Position numbers and translations under genes: made by a program
Notes under the pieces: model-generated
What the model was told of the DNA's origin: nothing
Seen by the model: only the letters and a program-made list of their open reading frames with translations
Database searches by the model: none
DNA from: Ga0077555 sp050187415
GTDB taxonomy: Bacteria; Pseudomonadota; Alphaproteobacteria; Rhizobiales; Hyphomicrobiaceae
Reading direction: 5' to 3'
Assembly: GCA_050187415.1 (NCBI GenBank)
Contig: JBFWXN010000019.1
Location: forward strand, 1 to 64,000
DNA: 64,000 nucleotides
Part shown: positions 34,837-43,775 of the stretch, one piece after another
How positions within the stretch are numbered: position 1 is the first letter of the stretch
Layout of the letters: the number at the start of each line of letters is the position of its first letter

Positions 34837-35650
34837 ATGCACGCGAATAAATCCGGCGAGCTCAACGTCTGTCTCTGGTGCGATGGATTTCACTTGTTCT
34901 TTCCGATGCACGGCAAGGACCGCTGGCGCGTGATCGGCATTCTCCCCGAGAACCTGCGTGCCAGGGACGACGTGACCTTCGAGGAGATCTCGCCTTCAAT
35001 TTGCAAAGAGGCCGGTGCCGACATCGCGTTCACCTTATACAGCTGATTCTCCACGTACCGCATCTCTCACCGTGCTGCCGAGTGGTTCCGCAGCGGGCGC
35101 TGCTTCCTTCTCGGCGACGCTGCGCAAGTTCACAGCCCCATGGGCGGCCAGGGCATCAATACCGGGCTCCAGAACGCCTACAATCTCGCTTGGAAGTTGG
35201 CACTTGTGGCCGAAGGTAAGGCCGATCAATCACTCCTCGACTCCTATGAAGAGGAGCGGAGACTCCTATGAAGAGGAGCGGATCCCGGTTGCCAAGCGCC
35301 TGCTCGAGACGACAGATCGTGCATTCCAACTCCTCGTTGCCGACAACCGGTTCGCGCGGCTCGTGCGAACGCGAATGCTTGCCCGGGTAGCTGCATTTGC
35401 GATGACGTTAAAGAGCGCGCGGAAGCTCACTTTCCAAACGCTTTCGCAGACCTGGATCACGTACTCCCAGAGTGTGCTTTCGCAGAGTGTCGGCGATCTG
35501 CACGGAGCAGCACCCAAGGCCGGCGACCGATTTCTCTGGCTCAACCTCCAGCTTAATGATGTTGGCACGGCTGTTGATCTCTACCAAGCACTCGACGACA
35601 GGTGTTTCAATCTCCTGATCTTCGGCGCCGACGACGGCGACACCAATTGA
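34837..35650 (+). pseudogene. Decayed FAD-dependent aromatic monooxygenase
   Basis: The frames together encode the C-terminal two-thirds of a PheA/MhpA-type monooxygenase: LWCDGFHLFFPMHGKDRWRV, ISHRAAEWF, then RCFLLGDAAQVHSPMGGQG with the FAD-contacting GDAAHxxxPxGGQG box, LAWKLALV and SYEEER, and a thioredoxin-like tail. Three lesions are visible: the N-terminal FAD-binding GxGxxG half is missing, TGA at 35044-35046 replaces a codon between TLYS and FSTYR (probably TGG), and a 22-bp tandem duplication at 35239-35282 shifts the frame. Confidence 0.8.
35239..35282. repeat. 22-bp tandem duplication inside the monooxygenase pseudogene
   Basis: Bases 35239-35260 are repeated exactly at 35261-35282. 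Each copy begins GACTCCTATG and encodes DSYEEER in its own frame. The 22-base insertion cannot be read through in frame, so it is an inactivating mutation, and the two perfect copies suggest it is recent. Confidence 0.9.
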
Positions 35651-35877
35651 TGATCGCACTACGGCGCGCGAATTTTACTGGCGCCACCGTCAACACGCAC
35701 GATGTAGCGAGGGCGCCGATCCTTTCGAGGTCGCAAAAACGCCATGCCCCGTAAGTCACGACAACAAGAACGCTCGTCCAAGCAACTTTCGCCATCTCAA
35801 GCGACCGCGGCGGTTCCTGAGATCGCTAAGCGTCTGGAGGAGCTGAAGAACGAAAAGCACACCCTCGATGCGCGCAC

Positions 35878-36585
35878 TCATCGGGACGAGCCCCTGATGC
35901 CGACGCCCCTGTCGAGATCTGCGGGCAGTGCTTCCCAGGCGCGGATCAACTCGCCGACCGACTTCGCATCCATCTTTCGCATGACATTGCTGCGGTGAAG
36001 CTTCACCGTGATTTCACTTATGCCGAGGTCGAAAGCGATCTGCTTGTTGAGTCTCCCGAGGGCGACCTCGCGGAAGACCTGCCGCTCGCGCGGCGTGAGC
36101 GTGGCGAACCGTTCGATATGCTGCTTGACGACGCGTGCAGACGCCCGTTGCGCGACGTCTTTCGCGATGCCGGCAGCCACGGCGTCCAGGAGCGTCTGGT
36201 CCCGCACGGGCTTGGTGAGAAAATCAATCGCGCCGGCCTTCATGGCACGGACCGTCATTGGTACGTCACCGTGACCGGTGAGAAAGACGATGGGTTTAGC
36301 ATCGCGGGTCATGGCAAAATGGCTCTGCAGATCGAGTCCGCTCGCCCCCGGCATGCGCACGTCAAGGATCAAGCATCCCGGCTGATCCGGGATGCCGGAA
36401 TCGAGCAACTCGCCAGTCGATGCAAAACTCTTCGAGTCTATGCCTGCCGACAGCATGAGTTCCTGCAGGGCTTCCCTTATCCTTTCGTCGTCGTCCACGA
36501 TGAGAACAAGGGGCCGCTTGCCTTCCGCCGGACCCGTCGTTGCGATTTTCTCGCGACTTTCCAATCGCTGGGTGACGCTTGGCAT
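35878..36585 (-). CDS. FixJ-type response regulator (receiver + LuxR HTH)
   Basis: A 235-residue transcriptional regulator. The receiver has the acidic pocket IVDDDER (30-33), phospho-acceptor Asp75 in LILDVRMPGASGLDLQ, and FLTGHGDVPMTVRAMKAGA; the LuxR-type output has LTPRERQVFREVALGRLNKQ and LGISEITVKLHRSNVMRKM. The ATG at 36585 has GGAGG 9 bases upstream; TTG/GTG codons before it are rejected. It follows the stand-alone receiver gene by one base and is the last gene of the signalling operon. Confidence 0.92.
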   Translation of the reverse strand: MPSVTQRLESREKIATTGPAEGKRPLVLIVDDDERIREALQELMLSAGIDSKSFASTGELLDSGIPDQPGCLILDVRMPGASGLDLQSHFAMTRDAKPIVFLTGHGDVPMTVRAMKAGAIDFLTKPVRDQTLLDAVAAGIAKDVAQRASARVVKQHIERFATLTPRERQVFREVALGRLNKQIAFDLGISEITVKLHRSNVMRKMDAKSVGELIRAWEALPADLDRGVGIRGSSR

Positions 36586-36586
36586 G

Positions 36587-36952
36587 TCAATTGCCTCCAC
36601 CAACTGCTAACACTTGGCCAATTGCGGCCAGCAACGCCTGTCCGTCGAAGGGTTTGCGAAAAAGCCGCTTGCCTTGTTCGATCGCGCGTTGCTGGTCCGC
36701 TATTTCATGGCGTCCCGTGATGAGGATGACGGGCAGTTCCGGGCGCATTCGGCGCGTCAACTTCTCGAGCTCGAAGCCGTCGATCAGCGGCATGCCGATA
36801 TCCGCGACGAGACAAGCCGCTTCCGATAAGGCGACGTGGTCATCCAGAAAGTCTCGAGCCGAACGGAACGATCGAACGGTATAACCTGCCGACTCCAGCA
36901 GATCGCTCAGCGATTCGAGCAGGCGTGGGTCATCATCGACGACGGCGATCAT
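36587..36952 (-). CDS. Stand-alone response regulator receiver
   Basis: A 121-residue single-domain receiver: acidic pocket VVDDDPR (5-8), phospho-acceptor Asp51 in LVADIGMPLIDGFEL, Thr79 in VILITGRH and Lys100 in LFRKPF are all present. There is no output domain, so it may act as a phosphate sink, a relay, or a protein-binding regulator (CheY/DivK style). It lies between two FixJ-type genes in one operon. Confidence 0.9.
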   Translation of the reverse strand: MIAVVDDDPRLLESLSDLLESAGYTVRSFRSARDFLDDHVALSEAACLVADIGMPLIDGFELEKLTRRMRPELPVILITGRHEIADQQRAIEQGKRLFRKPFDGQALLAAIGQVLAVGGGN

Positions 36953-36969
36953 GATTTTCCAACTGGCAT

Positions 36970-37611
36970 TCAGGGGTTTCCCGTGCGTCTCGAGTGTGTG
37001 ACGGGGATTCGCAGCTTCCCAGCAAGTCGAACCAGATCCGCCAGCGAAGCCGCCTCCATCTTCCGCATAATCTTGCTCCGATGGATCTGGAACGTGACCT
37101 CGCTGATACCAAGCATTGCGGCCGCTTGCTTGTTGAGCAGGCCGCTGACCACCAGAGGAAGGACGTCTCGTTCGCGGGGCGTAAGACTGGCGAACCGCTG
37201 CTGCAGTCTCTCGATCTCCGAGCGTTGCTCGCGTGCGATCCCGTCTCGCTCGATGGCCGACCGGATCGCGGCGAGCAGGCTCTGCTCCGTAAACGGCTTG
37301 GTCAGAAAATCCACCGCGCCATGCTTGATGGCCCGCACGGACAAAGGAATATCGCCATGGCCTGTAAGGAAGACGATCGGCGGATGATCGCCCGCGGAGA
37401 TCTGCTTTTGGAAATCAAGGCCGTTGATGTCCGGCAGCTCGACGTCGAGGATCAGGCAGGCGGGTAAAGACGGTCTCGGAAATGACAGGTATTCGCCCGC
37501 CGATCCGAAGGCCGCGGCTTGCCAACCGATGGCCGCGAGAAGCTCGGTCAATGCCTCGCGCAGGCGTGCATCATCGTCGACAATAAAGACGATGAACTCG
37601 TCCGGGTTCAT
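36970..37611 (-). CDS. Second FixJ-type response regulator
   Basis: A 213-residue regulator with receiver residues IVDDDAR (11-14), Asp56 in LILDVELPDINGLDFQ and FLTGHGDIPLSVRAIKHGA, and a LuxR output SLTPRERDVLPLVVSGLLNK then MLGISEVTFQIHRSKIMRKM. It is a clear paralogue of the regulator at 35878-36585. Its ATG lies two bases after the stop of the five-PAS kinase gene, so that kinase is the obvious partner. Confidence 0.92.
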   Translation of the reverse strand: MNPDEFIVFIVDDDARLREALTELLAAIGWQAAAFGSAGEYLSFPRPSLPACLILDVELPDINGLDFQKQISAGDHPPIVFLTGHGDIPLSVRAIKHGAVDFLTKPFTEQSLLAAIRSAIERDGIAREQRSEIERLQQRFASLTPRERDVLPLVVSGLLNKQAAAMLGISEVTFQIHRSKIMRKMEAASLADLVRLAGKLRIPVTHSRRTGNP

Positions 37612-37613
37612 GT

Positions 37614-40322
37614 CTAAGCCCTCGCTTCGATCGGCAGGGTGAAAGCTAGTGTTGTTCCTGTCGGACCGCTATTGGGAACCCACAACCGGCCATCGTGGGA
37701 TTCGATGATCGAGCGGCAGATGGCGAGGCCCATGCCCATGCCGCTCCGCTTGGTGGTGAAGAATGGCTCGAAGGCGCGTTCGGGCTCAGTCAGGCCCGCA
37801 CCTTGGTCCTGAAGCTCAAATCGGAGAGACTGAGAACCGTCGGCGAATGCGCGGATCCGTATCAGCCTTGGTCGGTCACCAACCCCTTCCATTGCGTCGA
37901 TGCCATTGCGGATCAGGTTGACAAGGACTTGCTGCATCTGGACGCGGTCGGCGAGGGTCGGCGGCAGGCTCCCGCTGAACTCGGTCTCGACCTGGGTATT
38001 CCTTGCGGCAAGGTCGTCGGCCAAGAGCAAGCAGACCTCCCGGATTACCTCCCCCATATCGACCCGCGTTCGGGTCTTGCTCGCCTGGCTGAAAAGCGCA
38101 CGGATGCGACTGACGACATCGGCTGCTGAATTCGCGTCCCTGATTATCCGATCCAACGTAATGCCGGCTCGTTCGAGATTGGGCGGATCGGCGGACAACC
38201 AACGACGGCAGGCGTGCGAGGTCGCAACAATCGCGGCCAAGGGCTGATTGACCTCATGGGCAATGGAGGCCGAAAGCTCGGCTAGGCTTGCCGCCTGGCT
38301 GGCTCGTGCCATTTTTTCCTGGGCCGAACGCAACTCGATCTGCGCCCGGACCTCTGCGTCGATGTCGAGGCAAATGACATTCCACTGCACGATGGCGCCC
38401 TTAGGATTGCGCATCGGCGCGGCGCGCGTTTCAACCCAGCGATATTCGCCATCGAAGCGCCGCAAGCGATGCCTGCGTGCATAGGGTGCGCCGGTCGACA
38501 GTGATCGCGCATAGTCTTCCTCGACGCCTGCAAGGTCGTCTGGATGTACGCTGGCGTCGAGCGTTCCTTGAAGACGTGATATTCCATTGCTATCCAGCTT
38601 TTCGAGCTCGTAGCCCAGGAATTCACGCATCTGCCGACTGCGGTAAATCGGCTCCCCATTCGGAGCCGCGCAATCGATCATTGCCGGGAGCGTTTCAACG
38701 AGCTGTCGAAGGGTGCGCTCTCTTTCTCGCAATGCCTCCTGCGCGCGCATCTCGTCTTCGATGTCGATGGAAGCGATGTACCATTGCACGATCGCGCCGT
38801 TTGCATCACGCAGAGGTCGCGCGCGCGCCTCTATCCAGCGATAGACGCCGTCCTTCTCGCGCCGGCGAAACCGGTTTACGAACGGCTGGCCGGTCTCGAA
38901 GCCGTTCGATGCGTTCCGAAACATCGCCGGAAAGTCTGCCGGATGAGCGACCTCTCGGGCCAGAGCGTCGAAGTTCTCGACATGCGATGCTGGCGAACCG
39001 ACTACGTCCAGATAGCGCTTGCTGGTGTAGGTGAGCTTGCCTGAAGCAGAAAAGCTCAGGATGTTGACCGGCACAGCGTCGATCATTTGCTCCAGTTGTC
39101 GCTTGCTCGCCCGCAATTCGTGCTCTGCGCGCACCTGGTCGTCGATGTCGTGACAAAGGCCGTACCATTGGAGGATACGCCCCGTGTCATCGCGCATCGG
39201 CTCGGCCCGGCTCGACATCCAGCGATAGACGCCATCGAAGCGCCGCAGGCGATAGCGCATCACGAACCCTTCGCCACTCGCAAGACAGCGAGCAAGAGCA
39301 TCGCGAAACGCTGTCGCGTCGTCCGGATGGAGGGCGGTATCCAACATGGCTGCAAGGCTGCCGATGCCCGGATTGTTCGTGTCCGCCAAGTTCAGACCGA
39401 GGAAATCGACCATTCTCTTATTGAAGAAGGTGGGCTCGCCTTCAGGGGTCAAACGCCAGACATGGCTCGGAACCATGTCTACGAGTAGCGAGAGTTCACG
39501 CTCGCGGTCGCGCAGCGCGCTTTGCACCGTCACCAAATCCTCGATGTCGATGGCCACACCGTGCCACTGAAGAATTGCACCCGCGTCATCGCGCAGTGGC
39601 TCGGCCCTGGTTTCGGTCCAACGGTAGGCCCCGCCGCGTCGGATCTGCCGATACCGCACGACATAGGGACCGCCCGATTCAAATGCTCGAGCACGCACCT
39701 GCTCTGCGACGGCTCGGTCGTCCGGATGGGCAACAGCAAGCGGCGACGGTGATCCATCGGGCGCGGTGAGGTCAGCGAGAGTGGCGCCCACGACATCAAC
39801 GTATCGCTTGTTCAGGTAGGTCGTCGTGCCGTCGGGCGTCGTGCTCCAAATCATCGCGGGTACGGCGTCGACCAACCGTTGCAGGTGCTGCTCATTTGGT
39901 CCCACCGCTGGCCCGGTGCGGATCAGATCGTCCACGTCGTGAGATAGGCCGTTCCATCGTGTGATGCGCCCGCATTCGTCCTTGATCGGTTCGGCGCATC
40001 CCGACATCCAACGATAGGTGCCGTCGGCGCGGCGATGCCGATAGATCATGCCGAAGGTCTCGCCGGTGCTGAGGCACCCGTTTAGAACCACCCTAAATTT
40101 CGGTGCGTCAGTCGGATGGATCGTTTCAATGAACGCCTCCAAACAACTCATGCCCGGTTTGGACATGTCAGCTACGCTCAGGCCAAGGAATTGGGCCATT
40201 CGGCCACTGAAGAATATGGGATTGCCGCTGGGAGCGAGTTGCCAGAAATTAGTCGGAACCGTCTCCTCGATCTGCGAAAGTTGCCGCAACGCCGTCTCCG
40301 TTTGTCGATGAGTCAAGGACAT
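37614..40322 (-). CDS. Sensor histidine kinase with five PAS domains
   Basis: A 902-residue soluble kinase without membrane segments. Five PAS/PAC units follow one another, each ending in a YRWxxxxAxPxxDxxGxIxxW(Y/N/H)G-like PAC motif. The kinase core has His689 in ASIAHEVNQPLAAI, the N box VNLIRNGIDAM, DQGAGL, FTTKRSGMGMGL and a C-terminal end. No haem-binding FixL signature is evident, so the signal is unknown. ATG 40322 has GAGG 4-5 bases upstream; the frame is open to a GTG at 40400. The NQPLAAI type of H box is typical of kinases paired with FixJ regulators. Confidence 0.9.
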   Translation of the reverse strand: MSLTHRQTETALRQLSQIEETVPTNFWQLAPSGNPIFFSGRMAQFLGLSVADMSKPGMSCLEAFIETIHPTDAPKFRVVLNGCLSTGETFGMIYRHRRADGTYRWMSGCAEPIKDECGRITRWNGLSHDVDDLIRTGPAVGPNEQHLQRLVDAVPAMIWSTTPDGTTTYLNKRYVDVVGATLADLTAPDGSPSPLAVAHPDDRAVAEQVRARAFESGGPYVVRYRQIRRGGAYRWTETRAEPLRDDAGAILQWHGVAIDIEDLVTVQSALRDRERELSLLVDMVPSHVWRLTPEGEPTFFNKRMVDFLGLNLADTNNPGIGSLAAMLDTALHPDDATAFRDALARCLASGEGFVMRYRLRRFDGVYRWMSSRAEPMRDDTGRILQWYGLCHDIDDQVRAEHELRASKRQLEQMIDAVPVNILSFSASGKLTYTSKRYLDVVGSPASHVENFDALAREVAHPADFPAMFRNASNGFETGQPFVNRFRRREKDGVYRWIEARARPLRDANGAIVQWYIASIDIEDEMRAQEALRERERTLRQLVETLPAMIDCAAPNGEPIYRSRQMREFLGYELEKLDSNGISRLQGTLDASVHPDDLAGVEEDYARSLSTGAPYARRHRLRRFDGEYRWVETRAAPMRNPKGAIVQWNVICLDIDAEVRAQIELRSAQEKMARASQAASLAELSASIAHEVNQPLAAIVATSHACRRWLSADPPNLERAGITLDRIIRDANSAADVVSRIRALFSQASKTRTRVDMGEVIREVCLLLADDLAARNTQVETEFSGSLPPTLADRVQMQQVLVNLIRNGIDAMEGVGDRPRLIRIRAFADGSQSLRFELQDQGAGLTEPERAFEPFFTTKRSGMGMGLAICRSIIESHDGRLWVPNSGPTGTTLAFTLPIEARA

Positions 40323-40444
40323 GATGCCTCGATTGGAGCTTAGCGGTGAGAATAGCAGAGCCGGAGCGGGCTGCATGTAATGGGAATCTGTGAGAGGCAC
40401 TTGGACAGCGCGTGGGAGAGAAAAGCGCTGGCATCTCCCTCACG

Positions 40445-41119
40445 CTATCGTTTTGAACCAATCGGAAGGCGTAGCGTAACCGTTGTCCCAATGCCGAGCT
40501 GGCTTTCGATAGCTACGTCGCCTCCCGCCTCTCGAGCGAAACGCCGGACCATCGCCAACCCGAGCCCATTGCCTCCCCCGGTAGCATTCGTGGTGAAGAA
40601 CGGCTCCATTGCGCGTGACCGGGTTTGAGGCGACATGCCACGCCCGGTGTCGGCAATGCTGATCGCAACTCCCTCAATCGCTTGGCCGCTGCGCAGGGGT
40701 ATGGCTGTAATGGAGAGCGTTCCCGCCCCTGGCATTGCTTCGTGGGCGTTGAGCGCCACGTTGAGGATCGCGGCCTCGAGATCGAATCGACTACAAAACA
40801 ACGGCGGCACTTCCGCATCGATTTGAACGTCAACGCGCATGGTATTGTCGGCAATCCAGCGCAGCATCGGCTGCATATCCGTTAAGCACTGCTTCAAATC
40901 TACGCTTTGCTGCTCCATTGCCTGCCCTTGCGCAAACCTGAGCACCTGCGAGATCAGGGCTTCCGCGCGCGCGACCGATCCGACGGCGCGGCGCAGTGGC
41001 GGCTGCAGCGACGCCGTCGCCATTACGGTCGGGTGCTGGTCGAGCAGCTCGACCGTGCTCGAAAGAATCTGAATTATGTTGCCGAGATCATGAACGATCC
41101 CTGCGGTCATCATCCCCAA
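40445..41119 (-). CDS. Short histidine kinase, apparently N-terminally truncated
   Basis: A 224-residue kinase core only: H box MMTAGIVHDLGNIIQIL, N box AAILNVALNAHEAMPGAG, ISIADTGRGMS, FFTTNATGGGNGLGLAMV. Relatives carry a sensor domain just before RLEALGMM. Here RLEALG is still encoded upstream of the ATG, but a TAA stands only a few codons before it, so the sensor part has been lost or was never attached. It heads the signalling operon 122 bases before the five-PAS kinase. It may still work as a core kinase fed by other sensors, or be decaying. Confidence 0.7.
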   Translation of the reverse strand: MGMMTAGIVHDLGNIIQILSSTVELLDQHPTVMATASLQPPLRRAVGSVARAEALISQVLRFAQGQAMEQQSVDLKQCLTDMQPMLRWIADNTMRVDVQIDAEVPPLFCSRFDLEAAILNVALNAHEAMPGAGTLSITAIPLRSGQAIEGVAISIADTGRGMSPQTRSRAMEPFFTTNATGGGNGLGLAMVRRFAREAGGDVAIESQLGIGTTVTLRLPIGSKR

Positions 41120-41540
41120 AGCTTCGAGGCGATGCGGTATGCGGTCTTAGCGCAACGCTTCGAATGACGACTGAATTCGGAAGCTAGGGTCATTCACCTG
41201 CTGCATCGCCGTCTGCATCGTTCGGGCCTTTCGCGTGTCGAAGAACTCATATTCTGCGTCCTAGTCAGGCGCATACGACAGTGTATGAGGTGCCCGGCCG
41301 CGCGGTCGATCACGACAAAGTTCAGCCCGACCTAGACCTAAGCATAGTCCCAATGCGCGGTGCTTTCGCACCCCATTCCAAGGTTTAGGTCGACCGATAC
41401 ATTCGGCAGGCGGCTTCAATTCCCCAGCATGATTCCGGCGCGCGGCGGGAAGGCGCAATTAGGTGTGTGTCGACCGCCACTGACGGACGGCAGCAAGAGA
41501 AACCAAAACGCCGGCGCACTCAGCCCGGAGGGGTAATCAC
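41120..41540. other. Intergenic stretch, no gene seen
   Basis: Between the divergent short kinase and chloroperoxidase genes. It contains a small inverted repeat CATAC-GACAGT-GTATG (41271-41286), but no promoter or terminator I can support. The part next to the kinase still encodes RLEALG-like residues, a probable remnant of its lost N-terminus. Confidence 0.45.
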
Positions 41541-42371
41541 ATGACGACGATCGCGACCAAGGATGGCGTCCAGATCTTTTACAAGGACTGGGGTCCGAAG
41601 ACCGCACAGCCCATCGTGTTTCACCACGGCTGGCCGTTGTGCTCCGACGACTGGGACAATCAGATGCTCAACTTCGTCGGCAAGGGCTATCGCGTCGTCG
41701 CACATGACCGCCGTGGACATGGCCGGTCGACCCAGACGGGCGACGGCCACGATATGGATCACTATGCGGCCGATGCTGCGGCCGTCGTCGAGCATCTCGA
41801 CCTTCGCAATACCATTCACATCGGCCATTCCACCGGCGGTGGAGAAGCGGCGCGCTACATCGCGCGGCATGGCGAAGGACGCGCGGCCAAGTTGGTGCTG
41901 ATCGGCGCCGTGCCTCCCATCATGCTCAGAACGATCGCCAATCCAGGCGGTTTACCTATCGAGGCGTTCGACGGCTTGCGCACCGCACTTGCGGCCAACA
42001 GGGGGCAGTTCTATCTCGAATTCGCAAGCGGCCCCTTCTTCGGATACAATCGGCCGGGCGCCACGCCTTCTCAGGCGAACATCTGGAACTGGTGGCGCCA
42101 AGCCATGATGGGCGGCGTCACCGCGCAATACGAAGGCATCAGAGCGTTCTCAGAGACCGATTTCACCGAGGACCTGAAGAGTATCACCGTCCCTACCTTC
42201 GTCATGCACGGAGATGACGACCAGATCGTGCCGCTCGCCAATTCAGCTCCGCTATCGGCGAAGCTGCTGAAGAACAGCAAGCTGAAGATCTACGAGAAGC
42301 TGCCGCACGCAATGTGCACGACGCACGCCGATCTCGTAAACGCAGATCTGCTCGCATTCATCAAGGCCTGA
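41541..42371 (+). CDS. Alpha/beta hydrolase, non-haem chloroperoxidase type
   Basis: A 276-residue cytoplasmic hydrolase very like the bacterial non-haem chloroperoxidases/perhydrolases. The nucleophile elbow is GHSTGGGEAARYIARHG with Ser about residue 98, the acid is in MHGDDDQIVP, and the His is in KLPHAMCTTHAD. HHGWPLCSDDWDNQM forms the oxyanion-hole region. The natural role is usually ester or lactone hydrolysis; halogenation is a side activity. GGAGGGG lies 8 bases before the ATG. Confidence 0.9.
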   Translation: MTTIATKDGVQIFYKDWGPKTAQPIVFHHGWPLCSDDWDNQMLNFVGKGYRVVAHDRRGHGRSTQTGDGHDMDHYAADAAAVVEHLDLRNTIHIGHSTGGGEAARYIARHGEGRAAKLVLIGAVPPIMLRTIANPGGLPIEAFDGLRTALAANRGQFYLEFASGPFFGYNRPGATPSQANIWNWWRQAMMGGVTAQYEGIRAFSETDFTEDLKSITVPTFVMHGDDDQIVPLANSAPLSAKLLKNSKLKIYEKLPHAMCTTHADLVNADLLAFIKA

Positions 42372-42471
42372 CGCTCCGCGCATCGCTACCGATCACGCGA
42401 TTGCTCGGCAACGAGCGACACAGTGGCAACGCGTTCGCTTTCCAAAACTCAGTCCGACTGGAGTTGATCAT

Positions 42472-43677
42472 ATGAGATTGGTCATAATCGGCGCCGGCTT
42501 TGCCGGGATGTATGCCGCACTATCTGCTGCTCGCCTGCGCGACATTAGGGGTGTCTCGCCCGAAGAACTCGAGATTGCATTGGTTTCTCCGGAACCGACG
42601 CTCGTGGTTCGTCCGCGCCTTTACGAGCCGAAGCCAGAGACGATGATTGCTCCCCTTCTCGACGTCCTCAAGTCCATCGATGTCCTCTATGTGCAAGGCC
42701 GCGCCGAGACGATCGATACCCAGTCCAGCGCGGTGGAAATCGTCGACGCCAGCGGTGCCCACAAAAGACTCTCCTATGACCGGCTTGTGTTAGCGACCGG
42801 CAGTCGCCTGGCCCGGCCGGAAATTCTCGGACTCGCCGAGCACAGCTTCAGCGTCGATAATCTCGATGATGCCATTGCGCTGGATCGGCACTTGCACAGC
42901 CTTGCGCATCAACCTGCATCACAGGCGCGCGATACAATCGTGGTCGTGGGCGGTGGTTTCACCGGCATCGAAGTCGCAACGGAGATGCCATCGCGCCTGC
43001 GCTCCGTTTTCGATGGCAACGTCAAGCCTCGCGTCGTCATCGTAGAACGCAACGCCTCCATCGCTCCCGACATGGGCCCCGGCCCACGGCCGATCATCGA
43101 GGATGCGCTGCGCGAGCTCGGCGTGGAAACGCGGCTCAGCGTTGGCGTCGTGTCACTCGACGGCGGCGGCGTCACGCTGAGCAGCGGTGAGCGCATCCAG
43201 GCCGGAACCGTGGTTTGGGCGGCCGGGATTTGCGCTGCGCCGTTAACTGCGCAGATCCCGGCGGAGCGGGACAATCTTGGACGATTGATCGTTGGCCGAG
43301 ACCTGCGCGTCCCCTCTGTTCCTGGCGTTTTCGCTACCGGCGACGCCGCCAAAGCGGCAAGCGACAATGTCGGCAACTTCGCGCTGATGTCGTGTCAGCA
43401 TGCCACGCGGATGGGCGCGTTTGCCGGCAACAACGCTGCTGCCGACCTGTTGGACGTGCCGACCCAGCCCTACCACCAGAAAGCCTACGTCACGTGCCTC
43501 GACCTTGGGGAGGCCGGCGCGCTCTTCACGCGCGGATGGGACCGAAAGGTGGAAATGGTCGGCGCCGAGGCCAAGAAGGCCAAGCAGGACATAAATACTG
43601 TGTGGATTTACCCACCGACGCCCGTGCGTGCCGCCGCGTTGGCGTCGGCCGATCCGGAACGCGTCACCGACCTGTAA
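42472..43677 (+). CDS. NAD(P)/FAD-dependent oxidoreductase (NDH-2-like)
   Basis: A 401-residue flavoprotein with two Rossmann motifs: FAD-binding LVIIGAGFAGMYAALSAAR at the N-terminus and NAD(P)-binding TIVVVGGGFTGIEVATEM near residue 160, then VWAAGICAAP and the second FAD motif VPGVFATGDAAKA. The fold is that of type-II NADH dehydrogenases and ferredoxin reductases; no C-terminal membrane helix is obvious, so a soluble quinone or disulfide reductase is possible. GGAG lies 8 bases before the ATG. It is 100 bases downstream of the hydrolase and probably co-transcribed. Confidence 0.85.
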   Translation: MRLVIIGAGFAGMYAALSAARLRDIRGVSPEELEIALVSPEPTLVVRPRLYEPKPETMIAPLLDVLKSIDVLYVQGRAETIDTQSSAVEIVDASGAHKRLSYDRLVLATGSRLARPEILGLAEHSFSVDNLDDAIALDRHLHSLAHQPASQARDTIVVVGGGFTGIEVATEMPSRLRSVFDGNVKPRVVIVERNASIAPDMGPGPRPIIEDALRELGVETRLSVGVVSLDGGGVTLSSGERIQAGTVVWAAGICAAPLTAQIPAERDNLGRLIVGRDLRVPSVPGVFATGDAAKAASDNVGNFALMSCQHATRMGAFAGNNAAADLLDVPTQPYHQKAYVTCLDLGEAGALFTRGWDRKVEMVGAEAKKAKQDINTVWIYPPTPVRAAALASADPERVTDL

Positions 43678-43687
43678 GGCTTTCCCG

Positions 43688-43711
43688 CGATGGGCTGCGC
43701 GCCCCCCATCG
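43688..43711 (+). terminator. Hairpin between the flavoprotein and metallo-hydrolase genes
   Basis: CGATGGG (43688-43694) pairs perfectly with CCCATCG (43705-43711). No T-run follows, so partial termination or mRNA processing is more likely than full termination. Confidence 0.4.
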
Positions 43712-43775
43712 GGGCGCCGTCCAAATTGAATCGAGAAATTCAGAGTTCTTCCATCCCACAAAACAGGAGCACATC

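Noticed and set aside
35744..35998. An 84-codon plus-strand frame overlapping the FixJ-type gene end
   Set aside because: Its second half is antisense to a clear regulator gene and the first half is low-complexity Lys/Glu/Ser; no ribosome-binding site.
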